Of a stretch of DNA of 64,000 nt, positions 47,054 to 55,893 are shown one piece after another. The position numbers and the translations under genes are program-made. The DNA lies in assembly GCF_918378365.1 (NCBI RefSeq), contig NZ_OU912926.1:2046001-2110000 (forward strand), in the 5' to 3' direction. Positions within the stretch are counted from its first letter, which is position 1, and each line of letters opens with the position of its first letter. Source of the DNA: Candidatus Nitrotoga arctica. GTDB lineage: Bacteria > Pseudomonadota > Gammaproteobacteria > Burkholderiales > Gallionellaceae. The notes under the pieces are model-generated. The model was not told the origin of the DNA. It worked only from the letters and a program-made list of their open reading frames with translations, and searched no databases.

Positions 47054-48007
47054 TCATGGCTGGCGCATCTCGGTATTGGATAATTCATGCTTCGAACTGG
47101 CTTGAGTGATATGGCTATTTGGCGGCACGCTGTGGGTCAACCAGACATTTCCGCCGATAGTTGAGCCCTTTCCGATCGTGATTCGACCCAGAATGGTGGC
47201 CCCTGCATAAATAACCACATCGTCTTCCAGAATTGGATGGCGCGGCTGACCCTTTTCCAGGATGCCGTCTGAACCCACGGAAAATCTTTTTGCCCCTAAC
47301 GTCACGGCCTGGTACAAACGAACCCGTTCGCCAATGATTGCGGTTTCGCCAATTACCACGCCGGTACCGTGATCAATAAAGAATCCGGAACCGATCTGTG
47401 CGCCCGGATGGATGTCGATGCTGGTTTTGGAATGTGCCAGCTCGGCAAAAATGCGCGCAATCATGGGAACACCCAGACGATACAATTCATGCGCTAGCCG
47501 ATGATAAATAATGGCCTGTGCACCGGGATAACACAGCAGGATTTCATCCACGCTATGTGCCGCCGGATCGCCGATGTAGGCTGCACGGACATCGGTATCC
47601 AGCAAGCTTCGCACCTTGGGCAGCGAGGCCGCAAAAGCCAGTACGATGTCCCTCGAGTGAGCCTTGATGTCATTGTCCGGTTCTCTGCCGGATTGCCGGG
47701 CGGTGTAATTCAACTCCAACAGCACCTGCTGATGTAAGGCATGCAGTGTGGTATCCAACGTATACGCCACAAAGAAGTCTTCGCTCTCCTGCCGCAGATC
47801 AGGTGGGCCAAGACGCATGGGAAACAATGCACCGCGCAACCCTGCCGCAATGTCGCGGATGGAGCCTGGGGCGGGTAGTTCGCGCCCACCGCTTTCTTGA
47901 TCACGTGCACAGGTTTCGCGCCAGTGCCGACGCACTTCATGTAACTCGCTGACTACACGATCTAGCCCCCAGTTATGATGCGGAACAAAGGTATCCATCA
48001 ATTTCAT
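47054..48007 (-). CDS. Serine O-acetyltransferase (EpsC/CysE-type)
   Basis: About 317 aa. Converts serine to O-acetylserine, the acceptor for sulfide in cysteine synthesis. The left-handed beta-helix of hexapeptide repeats is clear: IDIHPGAQIGSGFFIDHGTG (catalytic His), VVIGETAIIGERVRLYQAVT, ILEDDVVIYAGATILGRITI and GKGSTIGGNVWLTHSVP; the helical N-terminal SAT domain has YIGDPAAHSVDEILLCYPG and YHRLAHELYRLGVP. The frame is open to 48208 but the family N-terminus (LMDTFVPHHNWGLDRVVSEL) points to Met at 48007 or 47998. Same operon as the encapsulin genes; ATGA overlap with the XRE gene. Confidence 0.92.
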   Translation of the reverse strand: MKLMDTFVPHHNWGLDRVVSELHEVRRHWRETCARDQESGGRELPAPGSIRDIAAGLRGALFPMRLGPPDLRQESEDFFVAYTLDTTLHALHQQVLLELNYTARQSGREPDNDIKAHSRDIVLAFAASLPKVRSLLDTDVRAAYIGDPAAHSVDEILLCYPGAQAIIYHRLAHELYRLGVPMIARIFAELAHSKTSIDIHPGAQIGSGFFIDHGTGVVIGETAIIGERVRLYQAVTLGAKRFSVGSDGILEKGQPRHPILEDDVVIYAGATILGRITIGKGSTIGGNVWLTHSVPPNSHITQASSKHELSNTEMRQP

Positions 48008-48553
48008 ACTAGCAAGCCCATAACGTTGGACATCCCATCGAACAAGATGGAATGCATTTAACCCCAGCGTAGAATTTAGCTGCAATCTCTGTGTGTATGT
48101 GTGCAATACCCCGATGCAAGCCATGCCTACTTTGAGTGGCAATAAACATACAACAATCTCCTCAAACGAATGCCTATCAAAACGGGCTCTGTGCGAATAC
48201 AAACGCATCCTTGGTAATCAAGGATGCTGATCGTACTCTTCCAAGCTAAAAACAATAACCAAGAAAATCAGATAAGTTATGCACAAAACAGAATATCGGT
48301 GCAAAGCCTGCCCAGCTATCATTCAACGAGCCTTGAGCGTGGTCAGCCTTGTTTGATCTGATCCTTGTCATTGCACGCTTGGATCACAGCCGTGGCAACA
48401 ATGAGCATGCTAAAGCTGTTCAAAGATACTCTGGACACCTTCATGATGCGCGATTGATCAATGGTGTTTAAATCGAGACCATATTTACAAGCAAAATGAG
48501 CAACCCATCGTTATATTTTTTGTTATCTTGGGCCTCTTTAGTGAGGCAATCAT
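48008..48553. other. Intergenic region between serine acetyltransferase and ald
   Basis: About 545 bp between divergent genes. The first 200 bp continue the acetyltransferase frame upstream of its likely start but lack family sequence. The promoter of the encapsulin operon should be here; no definite box or operator was identified. Confidence 0.4.
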
Positions 48554-49669
48554 ATGAAAATCGGAATACCAAAAGAAATCAAAGCTAACGAAAGCCGTGT
48601 CGCACTGGTTCCATCCGGTGCAGAATCGCTTATTGCGGCCGGGCATTCTGTGCTGGTCGAGGCAGATGCAGGATTTGGTAGTGGCTTCAGGGACGAGCAG
48701 TATCTTGCGGTAGGGGCACGTATCGTCTCCGATGCCAATACAATATGGAAGGATGCCGATCTAATAGTTAAAGTTAAAGAGCCGATTGAGTCAGAGTGGC
48801 AGCACATCAAGCCTGGTCAAACACTGTTCACCTATTTTCATTTTTCCGCAAATGAAAAATTAACCCAAGCACATCTGGATTCTGGTGCAACCTGCATCGC
48901 TTATGAAACGATTGAATTGCCCTCACGCGAATTGCCACTGCTGACACCCATGTCTGAAGTCGCCGGACGCATGGCCGTACATGAAGGGGCCAAATATCTC
49001 GAAAAACCATATGGTGGACGGGGCGTTTTGTTAGGGGGTGTCCCCGGTGTGCCACCCGCACATGTTGTCATCCTCGGCGGCGGCGTAGTGGGCATGAATG
49101 CCGCCAAGATGGCAGCAGGTCTGGGCGCAAGTGTCACCATCCTTGACCTTTCACTAGAGCGGCTACGCTACCTGAGCGATGTCATGCCAGCTAACGTACA
49201 GTTGGTTTTTTCCAATCGACACAATCTGCTGGAACAAATTGCCAGCGCCGACCTTGTCATTGGCGGGGTGTTGATCACCGGAGCAATTGCACCCAAGCTG
49301 ATACGCTACGAGGATCTCAAGACCATGCGCCAAGGCTCGGTGATCGTGGATGTTGCAGTGGATCAAGGTGGCTGCATTGAAACAACCCATCCCACCACGC
49401 ACGAGAACCCGATTTATGTGGTCGAGGGAGTCATTCATTATGCTGTGGCGAACATGCCCGGCGCAGTACCTCGCACCTCCACGCTGGCGCTAACTAATGC
49501 AACTTTGCCTTATGTGCTGCAATTGGCAAATAAGGGCTGGAAGCAGGCACTTAAGGATAACTCTGCGTTGCGCAAAGGACTCAATATCGTGAATGGGAAA
49601 ATAACTCATCACGCGGTCGCGCAGGCATTCGGAATGCTTGCCTACGCTCCGGAAAATTTTCTCGATTAA
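48554..49669 (+). CDS. ald: Alanine dehydrogenase
   Basis: 371 aa, normal length. NAD-dependent oxidative deamination of L-alanine to pyruvate and ammonia. MKIGIPKEIKANESRVALVP at the N-terminus, catalytic Lys in VKVKEP, His in FTYFHFSANE, NAD-binding VILGGGVVGMNAAKMA, and VDVAVDQGGCIETT. It lies next to the encapsulin operon on the opposite strand; cysteine desulfurase releases alanine, so proximity may be meaningful, but it may equally be chance. Confidence 0.96.
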   Translation: MKIGIPKEIKANESRVALVPSGAESLIAAGHSVLVEADAGFGSGFRDEQYLAVGARIVSDANTIWKDADLIVKVKEPIESEWQHIKPGQTLFTYFHFSANEKLTQAHLDSGATCIAYETIELPSRELPLLTPMSEVAGRMAVHEGAKYLEKPYGGRGVLLGGVPGVPPAHVVILGGGVVGMNAAKMAAGLGASVTILDLSLERLRYLSDVMPANVQLVFSNRHNLLEQIASADLVIGGVLITGAIAPKLIRYEDLKTMRQGSVIVDVAVDQGGCIETTHPTTHENPIYVVEGVIHYAVANMPGAVPRTSTLALTNATLPYVLQLANKGWKQALKDNSALRKGLNIVNGKITHHAVAQAFGMLAYAPENFLD

Positions 49670-49677
49670 CCCCTCGA

Positions 49678-50505
49678 TTAATTCGTGGTACGCAAATCTT
49701 CGGCCAGCGATTTTATTGGGCTGGGAGTCGTGGCAAGTTGTGCGACAGCCTCACCCTCATGGAACATCCACAATGTGCCCGGCACCATGGCTTGCCAAGG
49801 CTCGTTATCGGTCAACGGCACGGTAGCGATAATAGCCACGCGATCATTAGGCGTGGTCACGTGGCTGAAATCAACTGTCATATCCTCATCCTTAAGATGC
49901 GCCACATTGAATGGGCTATGGCGGATCAGGTAGTTTAATTCAGTAGAGCAATGCGCGAAAAGGCATTCGCCATTAGACAATAGATAGTTAAAGATGCCCA
50001 TGCCAGCAAGCTGGTCGGTTAGCTCATGCAGTGCGGCAAACAGAACGTCACGCGCTGGCGGTGTGTCATTAAAACGAATTCTCAGACTTTGCAGCAACCA
50101 GCAAAAAATACGTTCACTATCAGTATTTCCCACAGGAAGAAAAGCACCATATAACTCAGGCTGGAATTGCGGCAGATTACCGTTGTGCGCAAAAACCCAG
50201 TACTGGCCCCACAGCTCGCGCACAAACGGATGGGTGTTTTCTAACGACACCAAGCCTTGTGTCGCCTTACGAATATGCGCAATGACGTTAAGGGATTGGA
50301 TAGGATAGTTGCGCACCAGTTCAGCGATAGGCGATTGGGCTGAAGGTTTTGGATCTAAAAATAGCCGCACGCCCTTGCCCTCGAAAAAAGCGATGCCCCA
50401 ACCATCAGCATGTATGCTCGTTTCTCCGCCCCGTTTCTGGAAGCCAGTAAAGGAAAAACAAATATCAGTGGGAACATTGCAGTTCATGCCGAGCAGTTCG
50501 CACAT
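49678..50505 (-). CDS. Class II glutamine amidotransferase (YafJ-like)
   Basis: 275 aa. N-terminal nucleophile Cys2 (MCELLGMNCN) after removal of Met, then GGETSIHADGWGIAFFEG, VIAHIRKATQGLVSLENTHPF and FAHNGNL, the Ntn-hydrolase glutaminase core of YafJ/Gat-II proteins. No synthase domain; substrate unknown. Ends 8 bp from the convergent ald gene. Confidence 0.92.
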   Translation of the reverse strand: MCELLGMNCNVPTDICFSFTGFQKRGGETSIHADGWGIAFFEGKGVRLFLDPKPSAQSPIAELVRNYPIQSLNVIAHIRKATQGLVSLENTHPFVRELWGQYWVFAHNGNLPQFQPELYGAFLPVGNTDSERIFCWLLQSLRIRFNDTPPARDVLFAALHELTDQLAGMGIFNYLLSNGECLFAHCSTELNYLIRHSPFNVAHLKDEDMTVDFSHVTTPNDRVAIIATVPLTDNEPWQAMVPGTLWMFHEGEAVAQLATTPSPIKSLAEDLRTTN

Positions 50506-50710
50506 ATCTCAAAACAGCGCAAGCTGATGGTTCGAGGGCAATTTATGATACTCATCGCCTTGATTCTTGACGTACTTGCCTATCATAGCTTCTCCATGTA
50601 CCCAACCGGTTTTGCAAAAAAAACCTTCCGTCCAGATTCACCATCCCACAACTGTTCGCTCATTCGAAATGCTTACCCCGCAAAGCGGCGGGGAATTTAA
50701 CCCACAAAGA

Positions 50711-50803
50711 TTAATTGGTAAGCCTAGCCACAGTAACTATTACCAGTGCAAAGATAATGATAACCGAGCATATCGCAAAAAATACCGGGATCCAGTCTTT
50801 CAT
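50711..50803 (-). CDS. Putative 30-aa membrane protein
   Basis: Starts at the ATG at 50803 with AGAGG 7 bp upstream and ends TAA at 50711. The product is a single hydrophobic helix (IPVFFAICSVIIIFALVIV) between short polar ends (MKDW, ARLTN). It resembles small inner-membrane proteins that associate with larger transporters or kinases; no family recognised. Confidence 0.45.
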   Translation of the reverse strand: MKDWIPVFFAICSVIIIFALVIVTVARLTN

Positions 50804-50964
50804 AAAATGCCTCTTTATTTGAAAGATGAATGATTCTAATAATAGATGAAAATGGCTTCAAGTTTTCGTGAAGATTGACTGGGCTTCTATTTCTTAAGCA
50901 ACGATGAAGTAAATTGCAAGCTTTAATGAGAGTAAACGAGGTTTGCCAAATTACTTGTGGATCG

Positions 50965-51216
50965 TCACATTGTGTTTATAAACACAAAATACTTACGACA
51001 ACGTGTGCATCTGACTTTACCCACGCCCTTTTCGTCATCAAGATGATTTAGGCGTTGAATCGCGCCTTTCAAAAAACAAATGGGACATGGTAAAGGCTCC
51101 CCAAAATTCTTAATAGCGCTACGCCATTCGGTCAAATATGCGTCGACATGTGTTTCTGCACCACCCCGAACTCGAATTTGTTGCAACATTTCTTGAAGCA
51201 TAAATTCAAGCGACAT
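50965..51216 (-). CDS. Small zinc-ribbon protein, unknown
   Basis: 83 aa. N-terminal helix (LEFMLQEMLQQIRVRGG), then a four-Cys zinc ribbon: CPIC in PLPCPICFLKG and CTRC in VRCTRCRKYF, 25 residues apart. Strong ribosome site AGGAGATGTA. Likely binds zinc and perhaps nucleic acid or protein; function unknown. Starts 27 bp after the next gene upstream ends, suggesting co-transcription. Confidence 0.6.
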   Translation of the reverse strand: MSLEFMLQEMLQQIRVRGGAETHVDAYLTEWRSAIKNFGEPLPCPICFLKGAIQRLNHLDDEKGVGKVRCTRCRKYFVFINTM

Positions 51217-51243
51217 TACATCTCCTGTTCAAACGTTGACAGT

Positions 51244-51561
51244 TCATTTTGACTTATTATTAGCAGGTACCTGTAAGGCAGAAGAATTGTTAGTTGATGC
51301 GTTACCGTAAGGATTGCCATAAGGTGAGTAAGGATCAGTAATTTTTGTTGGTGATTGACTCCCGCCATGCCTTCCATATCCGTTGGACGAATAACTCTGC
51401 TCGCTCTTATTTTTACTAAGATTGCTCATATGCCGCCCGGTCTGGCTATCTTTTGTCTCAGCTGCTGCATTCGCAGGACTTGTGAATGCTATATAGACAA
51501 GTGTCACTAGCACGACGATTGCTACGGCTTGCAATGACATTATTTTGATTCCTGGTGACAT
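51244..51561 (-). CDS. Small exported Ser/Asn/Tyr-rich protein, unknown
   Basis: 105 aa. N-terminal hydrophobic segment (about 8-27: MSLQAVAIVVLVTLVYIAFT) ending with ANAAAE, a probable signal peptide, then a low-complexity mature part with YSSNGYGRHGG and PYSPYGNPYGN repeats. Ribosome site AAGGAAAAA. Not recognised. Confidence 0.5.
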   Translation of the reverse strand: MSPGIKIMSLQAVAIVVLVTLVYIAFTSPANAAAETKDSQTGRHMSNLSKNKSEQSYSSNGYGRHGGSQSPTKITDPYSPYGNPYGNASTNNSSALQVPANNKSK

Positions 51562-51763
51562 GATATTTTTCCTTATTCATTTTTATTTTGTTGAAGGTTT
51601 GCCACTATCTCAAGCAACCTATCAATGATGCACCATGCCTATATCAGCTCATCCGGCTAGGTCTAGTATATGCTGCTTACAGGGCTGCTGCTAATCACCT
51701 TTACGCGCGTATGCTTCAAGGATGATAGGAGTGAAGCTCGGGCACAATCACATTACATTGTAC

Positions 51764-51964
51764 TCAGGTTATTTGACGAGGCGGCTGTACGCATGGATGC
51801 ACAAGCCAAGATATTGGTTGCTCCGGCGCGTTCCCAGCCATATTTAATTCCAGAATAAATTTCCGAAACCATTCATTCCAATCAACAACAAGTTCGTTAA
51901 ATTTCTCACTGTCTGAATTCATTAATTCTTTGGTTGCTATTTCTGGCATTGGAGGAATATTCAT
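51764..51964 (-). CDS. Possible small protein behind a Fur-box-like site
   Basis: 66 aa, soluble. MNIPPMPEIATKELMNSDSE and EKFNELVVDWNEWFRKFILEL form a plausible acidic helical protein; the rest is unstructured. A Fur-box-like sequence lies 19 bp upstream of the start. The ribosome site is weak (GGGCAG). Not recognised; existence depends mainly on the position of the regulatory site. Confidence 0.4.
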   Translation of the reverse strand: MNIPPMPEIATKELMNSDSEKFNELVVDWNEWFRKFILELNMAGNAPEQPISWLVHPCVQPPRQIT

Positions 51965-51982
51965 ATCTGCCCATCATTATTT

Positions 51983-52001
51983 GATAATGAGAATCATTCT
52001 A
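51983..52001. promoter_or_regulatory. Fur-box-like operator
   Basis: GATAATGAGAATCATTCTA matches the 19-bp Fur consensus GATAATGATAATCATTATC at 16 positions. It lies between the divergent small gene ending at 51764 (start 19 bp away) and cysT (start about 200 bp away). It more likely controls the small gene. Confidence 0.6.
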
Positions 52002-52199
52002 TTTATAGTCGAACAAAATAGCAAGCTTTAATGAAAATTAAAAGGAATTATGTCTTTGACTCCTTTACATTCTGTTAAGTATTGCATCTCTGCATATCGT
52101 GCTTATTCCCAAATAAGATAAGCAAAGCTGAATTTATGATTTTTACTATGTTCTTGGCGTCTATACACTGCACGACTGATTTGATTTAAGGATAATTTG

Positions 52200-53030
52200 A
52201 TGGCGTCATTTAAAGCGCACAGCGTGTTGCCGGGATTCAATCTGGCACTTGGCTTCACGCTTTTGTATCTCTCGTTGATCGTACTAATTCCGCTATCTTC
52301 GCTGTTCTTCAAAACAGCGACACTAGGCTGGGGCGGTTTTTGGGAGGTGGCCACAGGCGAGCGGGTGCTAGCCTCGCTGCGTGTCACATTTGTAGCTTCC
52401 TTTGCTGCTGCGGTACTGAATGCCATCTTTGGTCTGGTAGTCGCATGGGTACTGGTGCGCTATACCTTCCCCGGCAAGCGTTTAGTGGATGCGTTGGTGG
52501 ATTTGCCATTCGCCTTGCCTACCGCCGTAGCGGGCATCACTCTAGCCATGCTGTATGCACCTAATGGCTGGATCGGCCACTACTTTGCCGAGCATGACAT
52601 CAAAATAGCGTATACCCCGCTCGGCATAGTGGTGGCGCTCACTTTCATCGGCTTGCCCTTCGTGGTACGTACGGTACAGCCAGTACTGGCTGATGTTGAG
52701 GCCGAAATAGAAGAGGCAGCCGCGAGCTTGGGTGCAAGTCGTTGGGATGTATTTCGTCGGGTTATTTTTCCTTCAATATATCCAGCTTTGTTGACGGGTT
52801 TCGCATTAGCTTTCGCACGCTCGATTGGTGAATACGGCTCAGTCATTTTCATCGCGGGCAACATGCCGTTCATTTCAGAAATCGCGCCATTGCTAATCGT
52901 CTCCAAACTGGAGCAATACGATTATGCGGGTGCCACGGCAATTGCCTTGGTCATGTTGATAATTTCATTCGCCCTGTTATTGGCTATCAATGGCTTGCAG
53001 TGGTGGAGCAACCGCCGGGAAATTAGATAA
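52200..53030 (+). CDS. cysT: Sulfate/thiosulfate ABC transporter permease CysT
   Basis: 276 aa, about six TM segments. [21 protein letters not shown] at the N-terminus; the ABC-permease coupling loop is [21 protein letters not shown] (EAA motif). Pairs with CysW as the inner-membrane channel. Start at the ATG after TAAGGATAATTTG. One base overlaps cysW (TAATG). Confidence 0.95.
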   Translation: MASFKAHSVLPGFNLALGFTLLYLSLIVLIPLSSLFFKTATLGWGGFWEVATGERVLASLRVTFVASFAAAVLNAIFGLVVAWVLVRYTFPGKRLVDALVDLPFALPTAVAGITLAMLYAPNGWIGHYFAEHDIKIAYTPLGIVVALTFIGLPFVVRTVQPVLADVEAEIEEAAASLGASRWDVFRRVIFPSIYPALLTGFALAFARSIGEYGSVIFIAGNMPFISEIAPLLIVSKLEQYDYAGATAIALVMLIISFALLLAINGLQWWSNRREIR

Positions 53031-53908
53031 TGTCTTTACCCCAACAATTGATCAATAATCGAAAAATCGCCACGCATGAATCCAAAGCGGTAACGCTGGT
53101 ACTCATCACTGTTGCGCTGTCATATCTGTTGCTTTTTCTCGGCATACCGTTATTTGCTGTGTTCTACGAAGCACTGGGCAAAGGCTGGTCTCTTTACTGG
53201 GCAGCATTGCAAGACCCTGATGCGTGGTCGGCTATCGAATTAACCTTGATTGCAGCGGCTATTGCGGTGCCAGCCAACCTGGTGTTTGGTGTCGCAGCGG
53301 CTTGGGCTATTGCCAAATTCGAATTTCGTGGAAAAAGTGTATTGATCACACTGATTGATCTACCGTTTGCCGTCAGCCCGGTAGTGTCCGGCCTGATCTA
53401 TGTACTACTGTTCGGCGCGCAGGGCTGGTTCGGGCCGTGGCTGCAAGAACATGATATCAAACTTATTTTTGCTGTGCCGGGTATTGTTTTGGTCACTATT
53501 TTTGTTACCTTTCCATTCATTGCACGTGAGTTAATTCCGTTGATGCAGGCACAAGGCAAAGAGGAAGAAGAAGCGGCGGTATCGCTCGGCGCTTCTGGCT
53601 GGCAAACCTTTTGGCGCGTCACCGTGCCCAACATCAAATGGGGTCTGCTGTATGGTGTGATTCTTTGTAATGCCCGTGCGATGGGTGAATTCGGCGCGGT
53701 GTCAGTGGTGTCCGGGCACATTCGAGGTATGACCAACACCATACCGCTGCACGTAGAGATTCTTTACAACGAATACAATTTTGTTGCAGCTTTCAGCGTG
53801 GCCTCACTGCTGGCCTTATTAGCTTTGGTTACGTTGCTCGCCAAGTCGATCGTCGAATTTAAGGTCAAGAGCAATGGCGACAGACTTCCTCATGGAGAAA
53901 CGGAATGA
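53030..53908 (+). CDS. cysW: Sulfate/thiosulfate ABC transporter permease CysW
   Basis: 292 aa. Second permease subunit: [44 protein letters not shown] loop [20 protein letters not shown] and [20 protein letters not shown], all CysW-typical. Last 4 bp overlap cysA (ATGA). Confidence 0.95.
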   Translation: MSLPQQLINNRKIATHESKAVTLVLITVALSYLLLFLGIPLFAVFYEALGKGWSLYWAALQDPDAWSAIELTLIAAAIAVPANLVFGVAAAWAIAKFEFRGKSVLITLIDLPFAVSPVVSGLIYVLLFGAQGWFGPWLQEHDIKLIFAVPGIVLVTIFVTFPFIARELIPLMQAQGKEEEEAAVSLGASGWQTFWRVTVPNIKWGLLYGVILCNARAMGEFGAVSVVSGHIRGMTNTIPLHVEILYNEYNFVAAFSVASLLALLALVTLLAKSIVEFKVKSNGDRLPHGETE

Positions 53909-54918
53909 GCATCACTATTCAAAATTTGAATAAGCAGTTCGGCAATTTTACCGCGCTAAACAACATCAATCTCGAAGTAAATAGCGGCGAATTGCTTGCG
54001 CTACTGGGCCCTTCTGGATGTGGCAAAACATCATTGCTGCGCATTATCGGCGGACTGGATGTACAGAATTCCGGCAAAATATTTTTTCATGGCAAAGACG
54101 TTGAACAGCGCGATGCGCGTGAGCGCAATGTCGGTTTCGTGTTTCAGCATTACGCACTGTTTCGTCACATGACAGTGTTCGAAAATGTTGCATTCGGTCT
54201 CCGCGTAAAACCAAAAAAAGATCGCCACAACGAAACCGAGATCAAGCGCCGCGTACATGAGCTATTGCAACTGGTGCAACTCGATTGGCTGGCGGATCGC
54301 TATCCGGCACAGCTTTCCGGAGGCCAGCGACAGCGCATCGCTTTGGCACGCGCATTAGCAGTTGAACCACAAATTTTGCTGCTGGATGAACCATTCGGCG
54401 CGCTGGATACCAAGGTCCGCAAAGAACTACGCCGCTGGTTGCGTCGCTTGCATGACGAACTTCATGTAACCAGTGTGTTCGTCACTCACGATCAGGAAGA
54501 AGCGCTGGAAGTGGCAGACCGCATCGTGGTAATGAACAAAGGCAACATTGAACAAGTGGGTTCACCAGATGACGTATATGCCAACCCTGCCTCACCTTTC
54601 GTGTATCAATTCATCGGCAATGTAAATTTATTTCACAGCCGGACTCATGCCCTTTGGACGCAACAACAAGGCGATGCCGTAGCCTACGTACGTCCGCATG
54701 ACATTGACATTAGTCTGATACCGCAGCAATCTTCCCTGCCGGTAGTGGTGAAGCAAGTGCGTGCCATCGGGTCGGTGGTACGACTGGAAGCAGCAATCGG
54801 GCAAGACGGTGAAGTGGTAGAGATCGAGCTAAGTCGCGAACGTTTCAACCTCACCCCGGTAGCCGTAGGTGACGAAGTGTTCATCCGGCCCCGCCAGATT
54901 AAGCTGTTCGAAGCATAA
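53905..54918 (+). CDS. cysA: Sulfate/thiosulfate ABC transporter ATPase CysA
   Basis: 337 aa. Walker A GPSGCGKT at 35-42, signature [15 protein letters not shown], Walker [13 protein letters not shown], and a C-terminal TOBE-like regulatory part with [10 protein letters not shown] typical of CysA. Energises sulfate import. There is no binding-protein gene in this operon; the sbp genes are at 25.9 and 29.5 kb. Confidence 0.96.
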   Translation: MSITIQNLNKQFGNFTALNNINLEVNSGELLALLGPSGCGKTSLLRIIGGLDVQNSGKIFFHGKDVEQRDARERNVGFVFQHYALFRHMTVFENVAFGLRVKPKKDRHNETEIKRRVHELLQLVQLDWLADRYPAQLSGGQRQRIALARALAVEPQILLLDEPFGALDTKVRKELRRWLRRLHDELHVTSVFVTHDQEEALEVADRIVVMNKGNIEQVGSPDDVYANPASPFVYQFIGNVNLFHSRTHALWTQQQGDAVAYVRPHDIDISLIPQQSSLPVVVKQVRAIGSVVRLEAAIGQDGEVVEIELSRERFNLTPVAVGDEVFIRPRQIKLFEA

Positions 54919-54929
54919 CGGAGGAAGTC

Positions 54930-55874
54930 ATGAACTTTCAACAATTGCGCATCATCCGTGAAACGGTCGCAAACAATTTCAATCTCACCGAGGCGGCTAA
55001 CGCGCTATTCACCTCACAATCTGGCGTCTCCAAGCACATCAAGGATTTGGAGGATGAACTGGGGATTGAGTTATTCGTGCGCAAAGGCAAACGACTGCTG
55101 GGATTGACCGAACCTGGACGTGAACTTGTGGGAATAGTTAATCGTATTCTATTGGATGCGAACAACATAACTAATTTGGCTAACCAATATAGCGGACGTG
55201 ATGTAGGCCGCCTTACCTTGGTTGCCACGCATACCCAAGCACGCTACGCCTTGCCTCGAGTGGTGACGGAATTCAAGAAAGCATTCCCCAAAGTGCATCT
55301 AAAATTGCACCAGGCCAGCCCTAATGAAATAGTTTCCATGCTGCTGGACGGCCAGGCAGACATTGGCGTGGCCACTGAAGCACTTTCCGATGTTACCGGA
55401 CTCGATATATTTCCTTATTATTCCTGGCACCACGCGGTAATTGTACCTGCCGGTCATCCGTTAGAAAGTGTTCATCCGATCTCGTTGGAAGCGGTTGCGG
55501 ATTATCCCATCGTCACCTACCACGATGGCCTAACTGGACGGGCCGGAATTGACCAGTCCTTCGCTGCGGCGGGGCTGGAGCCCGACATTGTCATGTCCGC
55601 GCTCGATGCGGACGTAATCAAGACGTATGTAGAACTAGGACTGGGCATTGGGATCATTGCCTCAATGGCATTCAATCCATCCAAGGATACCGAGCTCCGT
55701 TTGCTCGACAGCTCACACTTGTTTGGCAAGAACACCACTTATATCGCTTTGCGGCACGGACACTATCTGCGCAACTTTGCATACCGTTTCATCGAGCTGT
55801 GTTCTCCCGCTCTTGATGAAGCGGTGATTCGTGCTGGTGTGGCACCGCTTCAAGCTGAAGAAGTTAATGATTGA
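54930..55874 (+). CDS. cysB: CysB-type LysR regulator
   Basis: 314 aa. N-terminal winged helix (MNFQQLRIIRETVANNFNLT, LFTSQSGVSKHIKDLEDELG) typical of CysB/Cbl, and a C-terminal inducer domain (GRLTLVATHTQARYALPRVV, AVIVPAGHPLE). Activates sulfate assimilation genes in response to N-acetylserine, the isomer of O-acetylserine made by the SAT encoded at 47 kb. Follows cysA by 11 bp, with CGGAGGAAG as ribosome site. Confidence 0.94.
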   Translation: MNFQQLRIIRETVANNFNLTEAANALFTSQSGVSKHIKDLEDELGIELFVRKGKRLLGLTEPGRELVGIVNRILLDANNITNLANQYSGRDVGRLTLVATHTQARYALPRVVTEFKKAFPKVHLKLHQASPNEIVSMLLDGQADIGVATEALSDVTGLDIFPYYSWHHAVIVPAGHPLESVHPISLEAVADYPIVTYHDGLTGRAGIDQSFAAAGLEPDIVMSALDADVIKTYVELGLGIGIIASMAFNPSKDTELRLLDSSHLFGKNTTYIALRHGHYLRNFAYRFIELCSPALDEAVIRAGVAPLQAEEVND

Positions 55875-55893
55875 TTATTTCTTGCCCAACTCA

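Larger units (their letters stand above)
45724..47057 (-). pseudogene. XRE-family regulator of the encapsulin operon, split by IS30-family element
   Basis: The 5' part (47057 down to 46947) reads LVLRQLRKERGWSQEQLAER then ACLNR, the first helices of an XRE helix-turn-helix. The 3' part (45851 down to 45724) reads SYLGEVERGCATPSLITVFK then LASALEV...ARCEHL and a stop, the recognition helix and last helices. The insertion lies between them. The two parts sum to 239 nt, not a multiple of three, so a small duplication or boundary uncertainty of about 2 nt remains; no clean target duplication is visible. The start overlaps the stop of the acetyltransferase gene (ATGA at 47054-47057), placing the regulator inside the operon. 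Confidence 0.85.
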
